Assembly: GCA_039621445.1 (NCBI GenBank)
Contig: CP154954.1
Span: 56,566,433-56,630,432, forward strand
Source of the DNA: Euglena gracilis
Taxonomy: Eukaryota > Euglenida > Euglenophyceae > Euglenales
Direction: 5' to 3'
Length of the DNA stretch: 64,000 nucleotides
Below the pieces are notes generated by a model that was given only the letters and a program-made list of their open reading frames with translations, made no database searches and was not told the origin of the DNA. Below are positions 1 through 10,418 of the stretch, in pieces (position 1 is the stretch's first letter; each line of letters opens with the position of its first letter). The position numbers and the translations under genes were made by a program.

Positions 1-1591
1 AAAAACAGCAAAAAAAAACACGTCATTCCCGGGAGAGCCGGTGCCAAAAATGAAAAATTGCCCATATTTTTGCCCTGCTCCCTTTCGCTCTCATCTCTGG
101 TAACACCGGCGCTCGAAGTGGTTTTTGGTCGATGTGCAAAAATGCGCAAATCTACCAACAAAAAGCTGAAGTGCGAGATGTGTTGCCCAAATTTATCCCC
201 TTCACAATTTTCTGTAAACCCACAATGAGAAATAAAAAAAAGAGAGGAAAACAAAACCCCCTCCCAAATGATAACCCTCCTCAATTAATACTCTCCCCTT
301 GGGACGGACTGCGGCCCAAATACCCCCCCCCCCCTGAAGCACTTCAGCAAACACCAGAACTATCGTTACAAAAAGAGCCACTGACAATTTGGGGTCAGAG
401 AAAAAAAATCATCAAAACAGGGCATGCATTTATATAACAAAAAGAAAAAAAGACTGGCATTACTTTTGATTTTTGAATTTGCCTGCTCAAACATGGATCT
501 GGGGTTGATAATTTGGGGAACTTGGGGGTTAATGTGGGAGAAAACCATGGCAAGTTTACAAATCCATTTGTCATTTGTGAGTGGAGTCCACTTAAACCTT
601 CCTTCAAACCTACCTTCACTAATACTTATACTTGTACTTGATTTGATTTTATTTAATTACTTTATTTGCTTTCTAGGTTCCTTGAGCTGTTGGAGCTGAT
701 TGACAAATATTGTGCCCATTCAAACTCTATACTTTATTCTCGCATGTGCCCCCAATTTTTTGTTATAGCACGAAATTGGATGAATTCAAGATGAATGAAA
801 ATTTAATATCTTTCTCCTCAAAAAGAAAAATGCAAACACAAATTCTGTTTTTTTCTTCCTCAACAGTTTTCATTATTTAAAAAAAAACAATGATTTTTTG
901 TAACAATGAAAAACAGCGATGATCACAAAACACCTAATTTCGCTTTTGGGGGGAGAAACCTCTTTGCGTTCGATATGTGTGTGCCTGTGAATGACACATC
1001 AGAAATTTTACAGGCAGCAGAGAACTACTTGCCCCCACGCGCGGGGGGGGGGAGTCGCATGGTAACACCCGGTACCCACTTTCCGGGAAAATTGGGGTTA
1101 CTGTTTGGGATGCGTTCCGACAAGATTCCTGGAGGACTTCCATTTTTTGGAATTAAATGAGAAAAAGGTCCCATTTCGGACTGAGTTGGGCAGAATTCAG
1201 ATCGAATCATGCAAAATTGAACGAAACTGCACTTTCAAACTCTTCCCCAACTCCTAACTTCTAGCCCAACTTCGCCCCTAAAAAGCGAGCATTTTCCTGT
1301 TGCTGGAAGTCTCCAAAAGGGACTATTTCTTGGATATTTTCTTCTTGATTACCTGGAAAACAAAAATAAAAACAGAAAAAATTTTGGATCCGCTTCGCAC
1401 CATATGCAAAGAAGTATAAATTGAAATTCCACATATATTTAGGTTTTGAAAAGTCAAAAAAATGATCATTTCGTCATTATTGTAATTGGGTCACGCCCAT
1501 CCGATGCGGTTTGACCGAAAAATTGGAAAGTTAGACCTGGGGTCAGTATACAACCCCTCCTCCCTCTGACCCCTCCCCCGGCCAAACACTG
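1..1591. other. AT-rich region without a recognisable gene
   Basis: No open frame here looks like a conserved protein and no GC-rich exon-like block is present. It holds A/T homopolymer runs and a poly-G tract near 1046. I see no RNA gene or promoter I can support. Confidence 0.6.
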
Positions 1592-1871
1592 GGCAGCTGC
1601 CATTTGATAATCACCCCCCCCCCCCCAAGGGGGATATTAAACTTCCCACTATGTTGGGCGCGGGACCGTGGTGTTATGGAGGGCATAGGGTTAGGATCAT
1701 GATTGTGAGGCCCGAGTTTGGACGAACTCCCCAGCCCGTCCTCCATAGCCCGGGCAGTGGGCGTGGGAATCCCACAGGTGGCAGGCAGGCAGGGGGAGAA
1801 AAAGATAAAGCCTGCCAAATGGCCGGTGCTCGTAAGAGAGCTGGCTGGGGGGCATTAAACTTCCTACTGCC
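1592..1871. mobile_element. Older, shorter relative of the GGCAG long-TIR element
   Basis: Both ends carry GGCAG followed by a related stretch (GGCAGCTGCCATTTGATAAT on the left; GGCAGTAGGAAGTTTAAT on the right, read on the minus strand). Read on the minus strand, its middle (about 1740-1810) resembles the right half of the elements at 2965 and 4980, with shared blocks such as GGCTTTATC and TCTCCCTGCCTG. It abuts the start of the CATA microsatellite. It looks like a diverged, internally deleted copy. Confidence 0.5.
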
Positions 1872-1894
1872 ATATGAATACATGCACACGTACG

Positions 1895-1944
1895 TACATC
1901 CATCCATCCATACATCCATCCATCCATCCATCCATCCATCCATC

Positions 1945-1974
<30 letters not shown>
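1895..1974. repeat. (CCAT)n then (CA)n microsatellite
   Basis: CCAT tetramers run from about 1898 to 1945, followed by a CA dinucleotide run to about 1972. Confidence 0.9.
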
Positions 1975-1975
<1 letters not shown>

Positions 1976-1976
<1 letters not shown>

Positions 1977-2144
1977 TTCATACATACATACATACATACA
2001 TGCATACATACATACATACATACATACATACATGCATACATACATATACACATACATACATACATACATACATACATACATACATACATACATACATACA
2101 TACATACATACATACATACATACATACATGTGAATCTACATACA

Positions 2145-2178
<34 letters not shown>

Positions 2179-2829
2179 CATACATACATACATACATACA
2201 TACATACATACATACATACATACATACATACATACATGCATACATACATACATACACAGACACACATACATACATACATACATACATACATACATACATA
2301 CATACAAACATACATACATACATATAAATCTACATACATACATACATAAATACATACATACATGCATGCATGCATGCATACATACATACATACATACATA
2401 CATACATACACACATACATACATACATACATACATACATACATACATACATACATACATACATACATACATACATACATACATACATACATACATACATA
2501 CATACATACATACATACATACATACATACATACATACATACATACATACATACATACATACATGCATACAATACATACATACATACATACATACATACAT
2601 ACATACATACATACATACATACATACATACATACATACATACATACATACATACATACATACATACATCCAGACAGACAGACAAACATACAAACATACAG
2701 ACAAACATACATACATACACACATATACATGTGTGCTTGCATGCATGCATGCATGCATGCATGCATGCTCATATGAATGCACATATACATACACAGGTAC
2801 GTATACATGTACATATGCATATACATATT

Positions 2830-2876
<47 letters not shown>

Positions 2877-2964
2877 GCATATACATATACATATACATAT
2901 ACATACATATACATATACATCTACATATACACACATATACATGTACATATACATATACATGTAC
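1976..2964. repeat. (CATA)n and (ATACAT)n microsatellite, copy 1
   Basis: Nearly pure CATA tetramers run from 1976 to about 2668. A GACA/ATGC transition follows, then an ATACAT hexamer block to 2964. Confidence 0.95.
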
Positions 2965-3856
2965 GGCAGGTGGGAACTATAAGACCTCCCTCCTAGGGGG
3001 GGGGTCCTAAAATTCACCCCACGATGGCCACGGGTACCCTGGGGTCAGTGAAAGTGTAGGGTTAGGGTGAGGACGGCTGGCCGGATTGCGCGCATCCTTC
3101 CGGCGCGGGCGCGGCCTTCACCGCTGGCCAAACTGCCCACCAGGGTTCGATATAAGGACAGGTGGGGGGGGGGTGGTCCGGACCCCCCCCCCTGTGGGCC
3201 AGGAGGGGGGGGGTGGGGGGGGACGCCTCCCCCCACCTAAACAGGTGCGCGGTCAGGGTGGCCGAAAATTTTTGACCCCCCAAAACGACCAAAAGTGCCA
3301 TTTTGGGCACTTTTTGGGCAAAAATGTGCCAAAAATGCAAAAAAATTTCGGCGCGAAGCGCTGGAGGAAAAAATTGACCCTTTTTGGGGGGGGGTCAATT
3401 TTTGCCCCCCAGGGTCGGTCCGGGCCCCCCTTGCAGGTGGGGGGGGTGGTCCGGCCCCCCCCCCCTGCGGGCCAGGAGGGGGGGGTTGGGGGGGGACACC
3501 CCCCCCACCTAAACCATGTACGCCCTCCTTATATCGAACCCTGCTGCCCACGCATAGCAAGCCCCAGTGCCGGCCCATTCGGGGTCACTCTGTAAGGCCG
3601 GAGGGGCAGAATCCCCCTGTGGGGACCGACCGTTCGGCGGGCTTTATCATTTTTTCTCCCTGCCTGTCTGCCGCCTTTGGGAATCGCGCGGTTCCTGGGG
3701 TTCGGCAGGGGATGCGCATCGCGCGCAGGCGAAATCCGGCCGGCCGGTCTTCACCCTGACCCTACGCCTTCACTGACCCCGGGGTACCCGTGGCCATCAT
3801 GGGGTGAACTTTAGGACCCCCCCCCCCTAGGGGGGGTCTTATAATTCCCAACTGCC
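2965..3856. mobile_element. GGCAG element with long terminal inverted repeats, copy 1
   Basis: The first and last roughly 135 bases are inverted copies. Both read GGCAG(G/T)TGGGAA(C/T)TATAAG inward, then a C-run/TAG/G-run palindrome, then GATGGCCACGGGTACCC, GTCAGTGAA and GGCCGGATT. The interior is C/G-homopolymer rich and has no credible coding region. The flanking octamers ACATGTAC and ACATATAC differ at one base and may be a target duplication, although the flanks are low complexity. This is probably a non-autonomous DNA transposon; the superfamily is uncertain. Confidence 0.75.
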
Positions 3857-3885
3857 ACATATACATACACATATACATATACATG

Positions 3886-3922
<37 letters not shown>

Positions 3923-4836
3923 GCATATACATATACATATACATTTACATGTACATATACATATCGATACCGATATCCATATCCGTATCCATACATACAT
4001 ACATACATACACACATGCATACATGCATGCATGCATGCATGCATGCATGCATGCATGCATGCATGCATGCATACATACAAATATACATACACACATACAT
4101 ACATACACACATACATACATACATACATACATACAACATACATACATACATACATACGTACATACATACATACATACATACATACATACATACATACATA
4201 CATACATACATACATACATACATACATACATACATACATACATACATACATGTGAATCTACATACATACATACATACATACATACATACATACATACATA
4301 CATACATACATACATACATACATACATACATACATACATACATACATACATACATACATACATACATACATACATACATACATACATACATACATACATA
4401 CAATACATACAATACATACATACATACATACATACATACATACATACATACATACATACATACATACATACATACATACATACATACATACATACATACA
4501 TACATACATACATACATACATACATACATACATACATACATACATACATACATACATTCATACATACATACATACATACATACATACATACATACATACA
4601 TACATACATACATACATACATACATACATACATCCAGACAGACAGACAAACATACAAACATACAGACAAACATACATACATACACACATATGCATGTGTG
4701 CTTGCATGCTTGCATGCATGCATGCATGCATGCTCATATGAATGCACATATACATACACAGGTACGTATACATGTACATATACATATACATATACATATT
4801 CATATACATATACATATGCATATACATATACATATT

Positions 4837-4886
<50 letters not shown>

Positions 4887-4979
4887 GAAACATATACATA
4901 TACATATACATATACATACATATACATATACATCTACATATACACATACATATACATGTACATATACATATACATGTAC
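3857..4979. repeat. (ATACAT)n, (ATGC)n and (CATA)n microsatellite, copy 2
   Basis: A hexamer block (3857-3990) is followed by an ATGC run (about 4020-4070), long CATA tetramers to about 4632, the same GACA insert as copy 1, and a second hexamer block. Confidence 0.95.
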
Positions 4980-5863
4980 GGCAGGTGGGAACTATAAGAC
5001 CTCCCTCCTAGGGGGGGGTCCTAAAATTCACCCCACGATGGCCACGGGTACCCTGGGGTCAGTGAAAGTGTAGGGTTAGGGTGAGGACGGCTGGCCGGAT
5101 TGCGCGCATCCTTCCGGCGCGGGCGCGGCCTTCACCGCTGGCCAAACTGCCCACCAGGGTTCGATATAAGGACAGGTGGGGGGGGGGTGGTCCGGACCCC
5201 CCCCCTGTGGGCCAGGGGGGGGGGGTGGGGGGACGCCTCCCCCCACCTAAACAGGTGCGCGGTCAGGGTGGCGGAAAATTTTTGACCCCCCAAAACGACC
5301 AAAAGTGCCATTTTGGGCACTTTTTGGGCAAAAATGTGCCAAAAATGCAAAAAAATTTCGGCGCGAAGCGCCGGAGGAAAAAATTGACCCTTTTTGGGGG
5401 GGGTCAATTTTTGCCCCCCAGGGTCGGTCCGGACCCCCCTTGCAGGTGGGGGGGGTGGTCCGGACCCCCCCCCTGCGGGCCAGGAGGGGGGGGTTGGGGG
5501 GGGACACCCCCCCCACCTAAACCATGTACGCCCTCCTTATATCGAACCCTGCTGCCCACGCATAGCAAGCCCCAGTGCCGGCCCATTCGGGGTCACTCTG
5601 TAAGGCCGGAGGGGCAGAATCCCCCTGTGGGGACCGACCGTTCGGCGGGCTTTATCATTTTTTCTCCCTGCCTGTCTGCCGCCTTTGGGAATCGCGCGGT
5701 TCCTGGGGTTCGGCAGGGGATGCGCATCGCGCGCAGGCGAAATCCGGCCGGCCGGTCTTCACCCTGACCCTACGCCTTCACTGACCCCGGGGTACCCGTG
5801 GCCATCATGGGGTGAACTTTAGGACCCCCCCCCTAGGGGGGGGTCTTATAATTCCCACCTGCC
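4980..5863. mobile_element. GGCAG element with long terminal inverted repeats, copy 2
   Basis: Almost identical to the element at 2965, with the same inverted ends and interior. Differences are a few substitutions and changes in C/G homopolymer length. It was probably carried along in the 2 kb duplication, not inserted independently. Confidence 0.75.
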
Positions 5864-6140
<277 letters not shown>

Positions 6141-6250
6141 TATAAAATAAACAGAAACAAATTGAGGGATGAGGGCAATTAACATTTACAGGCATTAGGA
6201 CCAAACAAGCGTGGAAACAAAAAAAACATATGCAACGACACCCGGGCAAC

Positions 6251-6376
6251 TCCGCAAGCCGTATCCTCCGTCGGCGGGCGGTATGAGGTCGCGAGGTCGG
6301 ACCGATGCCGCTGTAGGATGGTTTGCAGCCGCGCCCGACGCTCCTGGATGGTGGACGTCTTCTCGTCAGGCTGCCT
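6251..6376 (-). CDS. Candidate exon of unknown function (helical, charged)
   Basis: On the minus strand an acceptor CGCCGCAG precedes 42 in-frame codons ending at a possible donor (GGA/GTTGCC). The peptide is charged and probably helical, with TIQERRARLQTILQRHRSDL as its core. Both ends are phase 0, the same phase as the possible donor after the last recognised PDI-like exon at 10293, so it could be a far 3' exon of that gene. It could also belong to a separate gene. The family is not recognised. The surrounding frame stays open from 6601 to 6179, so the boundaries are not certain. Confidence 0.4.
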
Positions 6377-7295
6377 CTGCGGCGGACCAAGCGGTGCACT
6401 TGCCGAGTCGAACACAAACCAACACATGCTTTTGAGGTATTGGCGTTCTTGACCTGGAATACCCGGGGGGGGGACAGGCTTGAGGTGGGTGGCTGCAAAA
6501 ACAGAACAACTCAACTCAACTTCCGGCTTTGGCAAATCTTTGGATCGTTGGGGTGAGGCACCAAAACGACTCCTTCCAAAAAAAAAGGTTGGAGAATCCA
6601 TATGACATCAACCAGTTGAACACTCGGAGAGAGCAGGAGGATATCCAAACAAAGGATGCTGAGAGCATCCTCAAAGGACGTTACAAGTCACTCGAGGATG
6701 CTCGTGAGCAAAATTGTTTGCGATCATTTGGGGATGCTTTTGAAGCCACCCTGCGGGGGCTCAAAAATGTTCGAGGCTTCTCGAGCTCAACCGTTCAAGC
6801 TTGAGCATCCTCCTCTTGTTACCCCCCCCCCCCCCCGGCACACTGGCCCAAGGTGTGGGGTCTGATTCCATCACTGGTACCACCGAATTCCCTGTCCGGC
6901 CGATCAAGCAAAATTGCCTGGGGGTGGGGATTTCCTTGGCATTCCTGGGGGGGGGGCAGCCAGCTGGTTAAAAAAAGGTCAAAAATGGCCATTTTTGAGA
7001 GTTTTTTTTTGTTTTCCCCCTCAAAGTTTTGGGTAAATAAATCAAACCCAGCGCTTTTGCCTGGTTTGATTTTTTTTGTTGAGTTCTAGCCGGGTCCAGC
7101 CCAGCAGCCGATTTGATGCCCCAAATATGTTTTCCGAGAGTTGTAATCCTTTTTTGGTGCAAATTTTACATGATTTCTACCATGTCCAGGGCCTTTTGTA
7201 TAACCCCCCCCCCCAGGGGGTCCAACTCAAAGGCTGGAAAATTTGGACTGGCTGGAAAAAGGCTGCTGACTGACCTGACCAGACATTCATTTAGT

Positions 7296-7412
7296 GTGGT
7301 TCACAAAAGACGTGTGAACCACAAATTTTTTTTTGGTGTCCACAGGTGAACCACAAAAAAAAAACTTTGGTGTCCACAGGTGAACCAAAAAAAATATTTG
7401 GTGTCCACAAAA
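7296..7412. repeat. Short tandem repeat with GGTGTCCACAGGTGAACCA unit
   Basis: About three imperfect units of roughly 35 bp, each with GGTGTCCACA, GTGAACCACA and an A-run. Confidence 0.8.
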
Positions 7413-7980
7413 ATTTTGGATTGATCTGCAGACACCTCAGCCACATTGGGGACCTTAGATTGTGGACTTCTCAAGGGCTTTTGACAAATGTCCACAGAAG
7501 TAAACCATAATGCACATAGCTCTTATTTTCAGCGGTCGTGTATTCCAAGTTTTGACATATTAATTTGCCAAATCCCACACCTCAGGAACCATACAGCATG
7601 TCAATTGAAAGCTCTCCTCGAGACCTTTCGCTTGGTACCCTCAGAACTCAGCCACACTGCACACCGCTCTGAAAATTGGCGATCGCATGTTCCGACCCTG
7701 TTTTCTTCGAAATTCAAATGTTTCACCTGCCATGTTGCTCCTTGATCAAAAACTCTTCTTAAGGGATTCCAGCAGATGGCCTTAGATGCCAGCCATGCTG
7801 CATGGTATTCTATTTCAGAAATTCCCCAAAATTGGCTAAAAGGAAATTATTGCACAAAACCCCCCAATCTCTGGACGAAGACCCCCCCAAAACCGCTCAG
7901 ATGGTTACCACATGTCTACAAACTACAAACCCTTTTCGACACTTTCTGGCACTTTTTATTTTTGGTCCCCCAGATGCTAG

Positions 7981-8070
7981 CTTCACGCCCGAACCGGTGT
8001 CTGGGACGCCGGTTCGGGCAGGAAATTTCCTGCCCGAACCGGCGTTTCAGACGCTGGTTTGGGTGTGAAG
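7981..8070. repeat. 90-bp near-perfect palindrome
   Basis: Two 45-base arms meet at 8025/8026 (GGAAATTTCC centre) with no loop. They differ at about six positions, all transitions. GCCCGAACCGG words dominate each arm. The interval could form a cruciform or, if transcribed, a long hairpin. Confidence 0.9.
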
Positions 8071-8195
8071 CCGGAGCCCCCATACACGATTCACAACGGT
8101 GGAGGATGTGGACCCAATCACTGTTTGGCCTCCTCAATCAAACGCCGAACTCCCTGGGGAATCGCCATTCGTGCTAACCCCCCCCAAATAATATT

Positions 8196-8584
8196 CAGAG
8201 GCAGGGAGATATTCCGGTCGGCCGAAAAGTTTATTCCGGGGATTTATTCCAGCTTATTCCAGTTATTCCGGTTTATTCCGGAATTTATTCACGGACAGAT
8301 CGCAGAGCCTAAAAAAAAGGAACAAAACGGGCCAAAAATCACCTCGCCTGTGTAGCACCATCTGGGGAACACAGCCAAAGCTTCATAAATGAGGGAGAAA
8401 CGACGGGGGTTTGAGTTTGAAACCTTCACACTCATTCAAACTTCACCTTCATTGCCTTGCAAAATTTTCAAGCCATTCACTGGCACTTTTATTCCAGTTA
8501 TTCCGGTTTATTCCGGTTTATTTCGGTTTTCGTTATTCCGGTTTATTCCGGTTTATTCCGGACCGGAAAATCTCCCTGCCCCTG
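8196..8584. mobile_element. CAGRGGCAGGGAGAT element with TTATTCCGG sub-repeats
   Basis: The left end is CAGAGGCAGGGAGATATTCC and the right end, read inward on the minus strand, is CAGGGGCAGGGAGATTTTCC. Just inside both ends lie runs of the word TTATTCCGGT. The possible target duplication is imperfect (TAATATT/TAGTATT). The middle (about 8290-8420) is a separate dispersed repeat also seen near 41290. A related left end lies at 58754. There is no coding sequence. The CAG ends and near-8-bp flanks suggest a hAT-type MITE. Confidence 0.65.
8290..8420. repeat. Dispersed repeat with GTGTAGCACCATCTGGGGAA, copy 1
   Basis: It shares the word GTGTAGCACCATCTGGGGAA and its flanks (GAGCC, an A-run and ACAAA before; ACACAG after) with 41290-41400. 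Confidence 0.6.
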
Positions 8585-8599
8585 TAGTATTGCACTGCA

Positions 8600-10223
8600 G
8601 CACTTTTTATAAAAAAAAACATCTAGCTCGTATGCCAGTCCAAATGTCCTCCAGAATAAAAAAAATGGAAAAAAGCAACTGTCATGACCCCAGACTCTTG
8701 AAAAGAAGTTTGTCCAATTTTGGGGGGGGGTGCCCCCAAGAGTGCCCCCCCCCCCATGGTCAATACCCCGAGCTGAGTCGACCACAAGACACATTGGCCA
8801 AAGCCCTGAGAACCCAACCAATTTCACATTAAAAATATTCACATGAAAACTTCATTCTTTGATTTTTGACTTCTCAGTTGAAGAATAAGGAAAATTTAGA
8901 AAGCCTCCAGATTGCAAAATTTTCAGCTGAAAAGGACTTGAACAATGTTGGAGTCCTCCAGGAAAATTTTTCATTCTACAGTTGGATGGCCCGACATCCA
9001 CTGTGCACCTTGGCACGCAACATCAGTCAAAAAACAACAACAACTGTTTCAAGTCACGAATAATCTGTCCCGCACTTTTTTCTATTCAGGAGAAAATCCT
9101 CAAAAATTTATAGGAAATGAGATAATTACTCAAAAGTGCCTTCAATTTGGTGTATGAACTTCTGCCCTCAGTGTGTCTGGGTGCAGCACACCGTCTCATA
9201 GCTTGAAGCCTTCTTGGATGGGGAGTCCTTCTCCTTCTTTTTATCCAACACGTTTTCCTGCCGGAAATTGATTAGCTTAGAAGGGCAAGCTGGCAACAAC
9301 CACCGCATGATGACCCCAATCAAATATACACCCCGACCCACTGCACAAAAAAAAATTAAGCTCCTTGACGGTATCAGGTGTGAGAGAGTACAAATGGTCT
9401 CCGATGACAAATTTGAAATCCAGCTGATAATAAATAACAAATGATAGGTTTTGATAGGTAAAAGAGAATTGGTGTTATTTAATAGTGAACAACAAAATTA
9501 GATTTCAGGATGATTGCCAAGCAGCTTTTTTCAACCTGCCCTTTGGGTCCCGCATCGCCCTGCATCGCTCTCCATCGACTTTGGGCCCTCAATGGTCCCA
9601 AAAAACCTTTGGATGTGAGCAACAAGAATTGTAGTGACCTTTTCCATTCAAGCTTGTCAAGGGGCAAAACCAAAAATCTGTTGTGTGGTAGCTACGTCCT
9701 GTGTTGTCCTGCATCAGAAGCCCACTTTTGGCCTCTAAAACCCCCATTGCCCTGCACCATCCGCGGTGCTCAGGGGTGCCCTGATGCGCACAACAATAAA
9801 ATTTAAAACATTCGGTTTGGGGGTGATTCAAATTTGACATTTGTCATATTCGAAAAACTTTTTTTTTGACAAATGGCCTAAATTGGCCTCACAAAAATGC
9901 GAAATAAATATGATTTGCTTCCAAAAAAAAAACTGGACTCATGAGAAACTTTAGCAACTCCAAGTCCCCCCGCAAAAGGATAATGGGGAACAGCAAACTG
10001 GAAGCTCCTGAAAAGGGGGAAATACGTAACAAATGCAAAAAATTGAAACAACACAAAGCGCTGAATACAGAAATGCTGTTTTTGTGAACCGAAAAAAGCT
10101 CCTTTTGTTTCGTCTGGTTGGTCCCAAACTGCCAAAATGAGAGGTAAACAAACAATGGGGGTGGGGAATGGTGTTTCTTATTCTTCGTGTTTATAAGGCT
10201 TTACCATCACGAGGGGGGAATCA
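8600..10223. other. No recognisable gene
   Basis: Frames are short or unlike known proteins on both strands. A poly-G/poly-C pair lies at 8723-8754. I see no other structure I can support. Confidence 0.5.
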
Positions 10224-10418
10224 TCACTTGTTGCATACGGGGAAACAATGTTGTTTTCCCAAACCCCCATCCCCAACGCAAGCGCACCACACCCGTAGCT
10301 TGGAGGCCTCCACGGGGCTGATGCCCACGTGGCCGGGCTCCTGGATGCGGTCCTGCAGCCAGCGGGTGAGGGCTGGCAGTTCGATGGGCCCGTCGTACAT
10401 GTCCGGCGCCCGCTTCCG
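10224..10418 (-). CDS. PDI-like exon: end of a' domain
   Basis: Acceptor CACGCAG, phase 0. YDGPIELPALTRWL matches the Y-G-R-x4-L-x2-FL helix that closes PDI a' domains. The frame either reaches a TGA at 10224-10226 or is spliced at CGG/GTGTGG, in which case the exon ends at 10293. The residues after the possible donor are not PDI-like, so the splice is plausible. Confidence 0.7.
   Translation of the reverse strand, partial: RKRAPDMYDGPIELPALTRWLQDRIQEPGHVGISPVEASKLRVWCACVGDGGLGKQHCFPVCNK

Noticed and set aside
1874-5073. Very long open frames (up to 396 codons) of His-Thr-Tyr-Ile or Cys-Met-Tyr-Val
   Set aside because: Direct translation of the CATA/ATACAT microsatellites on either strand; no stop codon can arise in the repeat.
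6529-6804. 91-codon plus-strand frame (contains EDAREQNCLRSFGDAFEATL)
   Set aside because: Somewhat protein-like, but it overlaps inverted GAGGATGCT/AGCATCCTC words that may explain it; no family or splice support.
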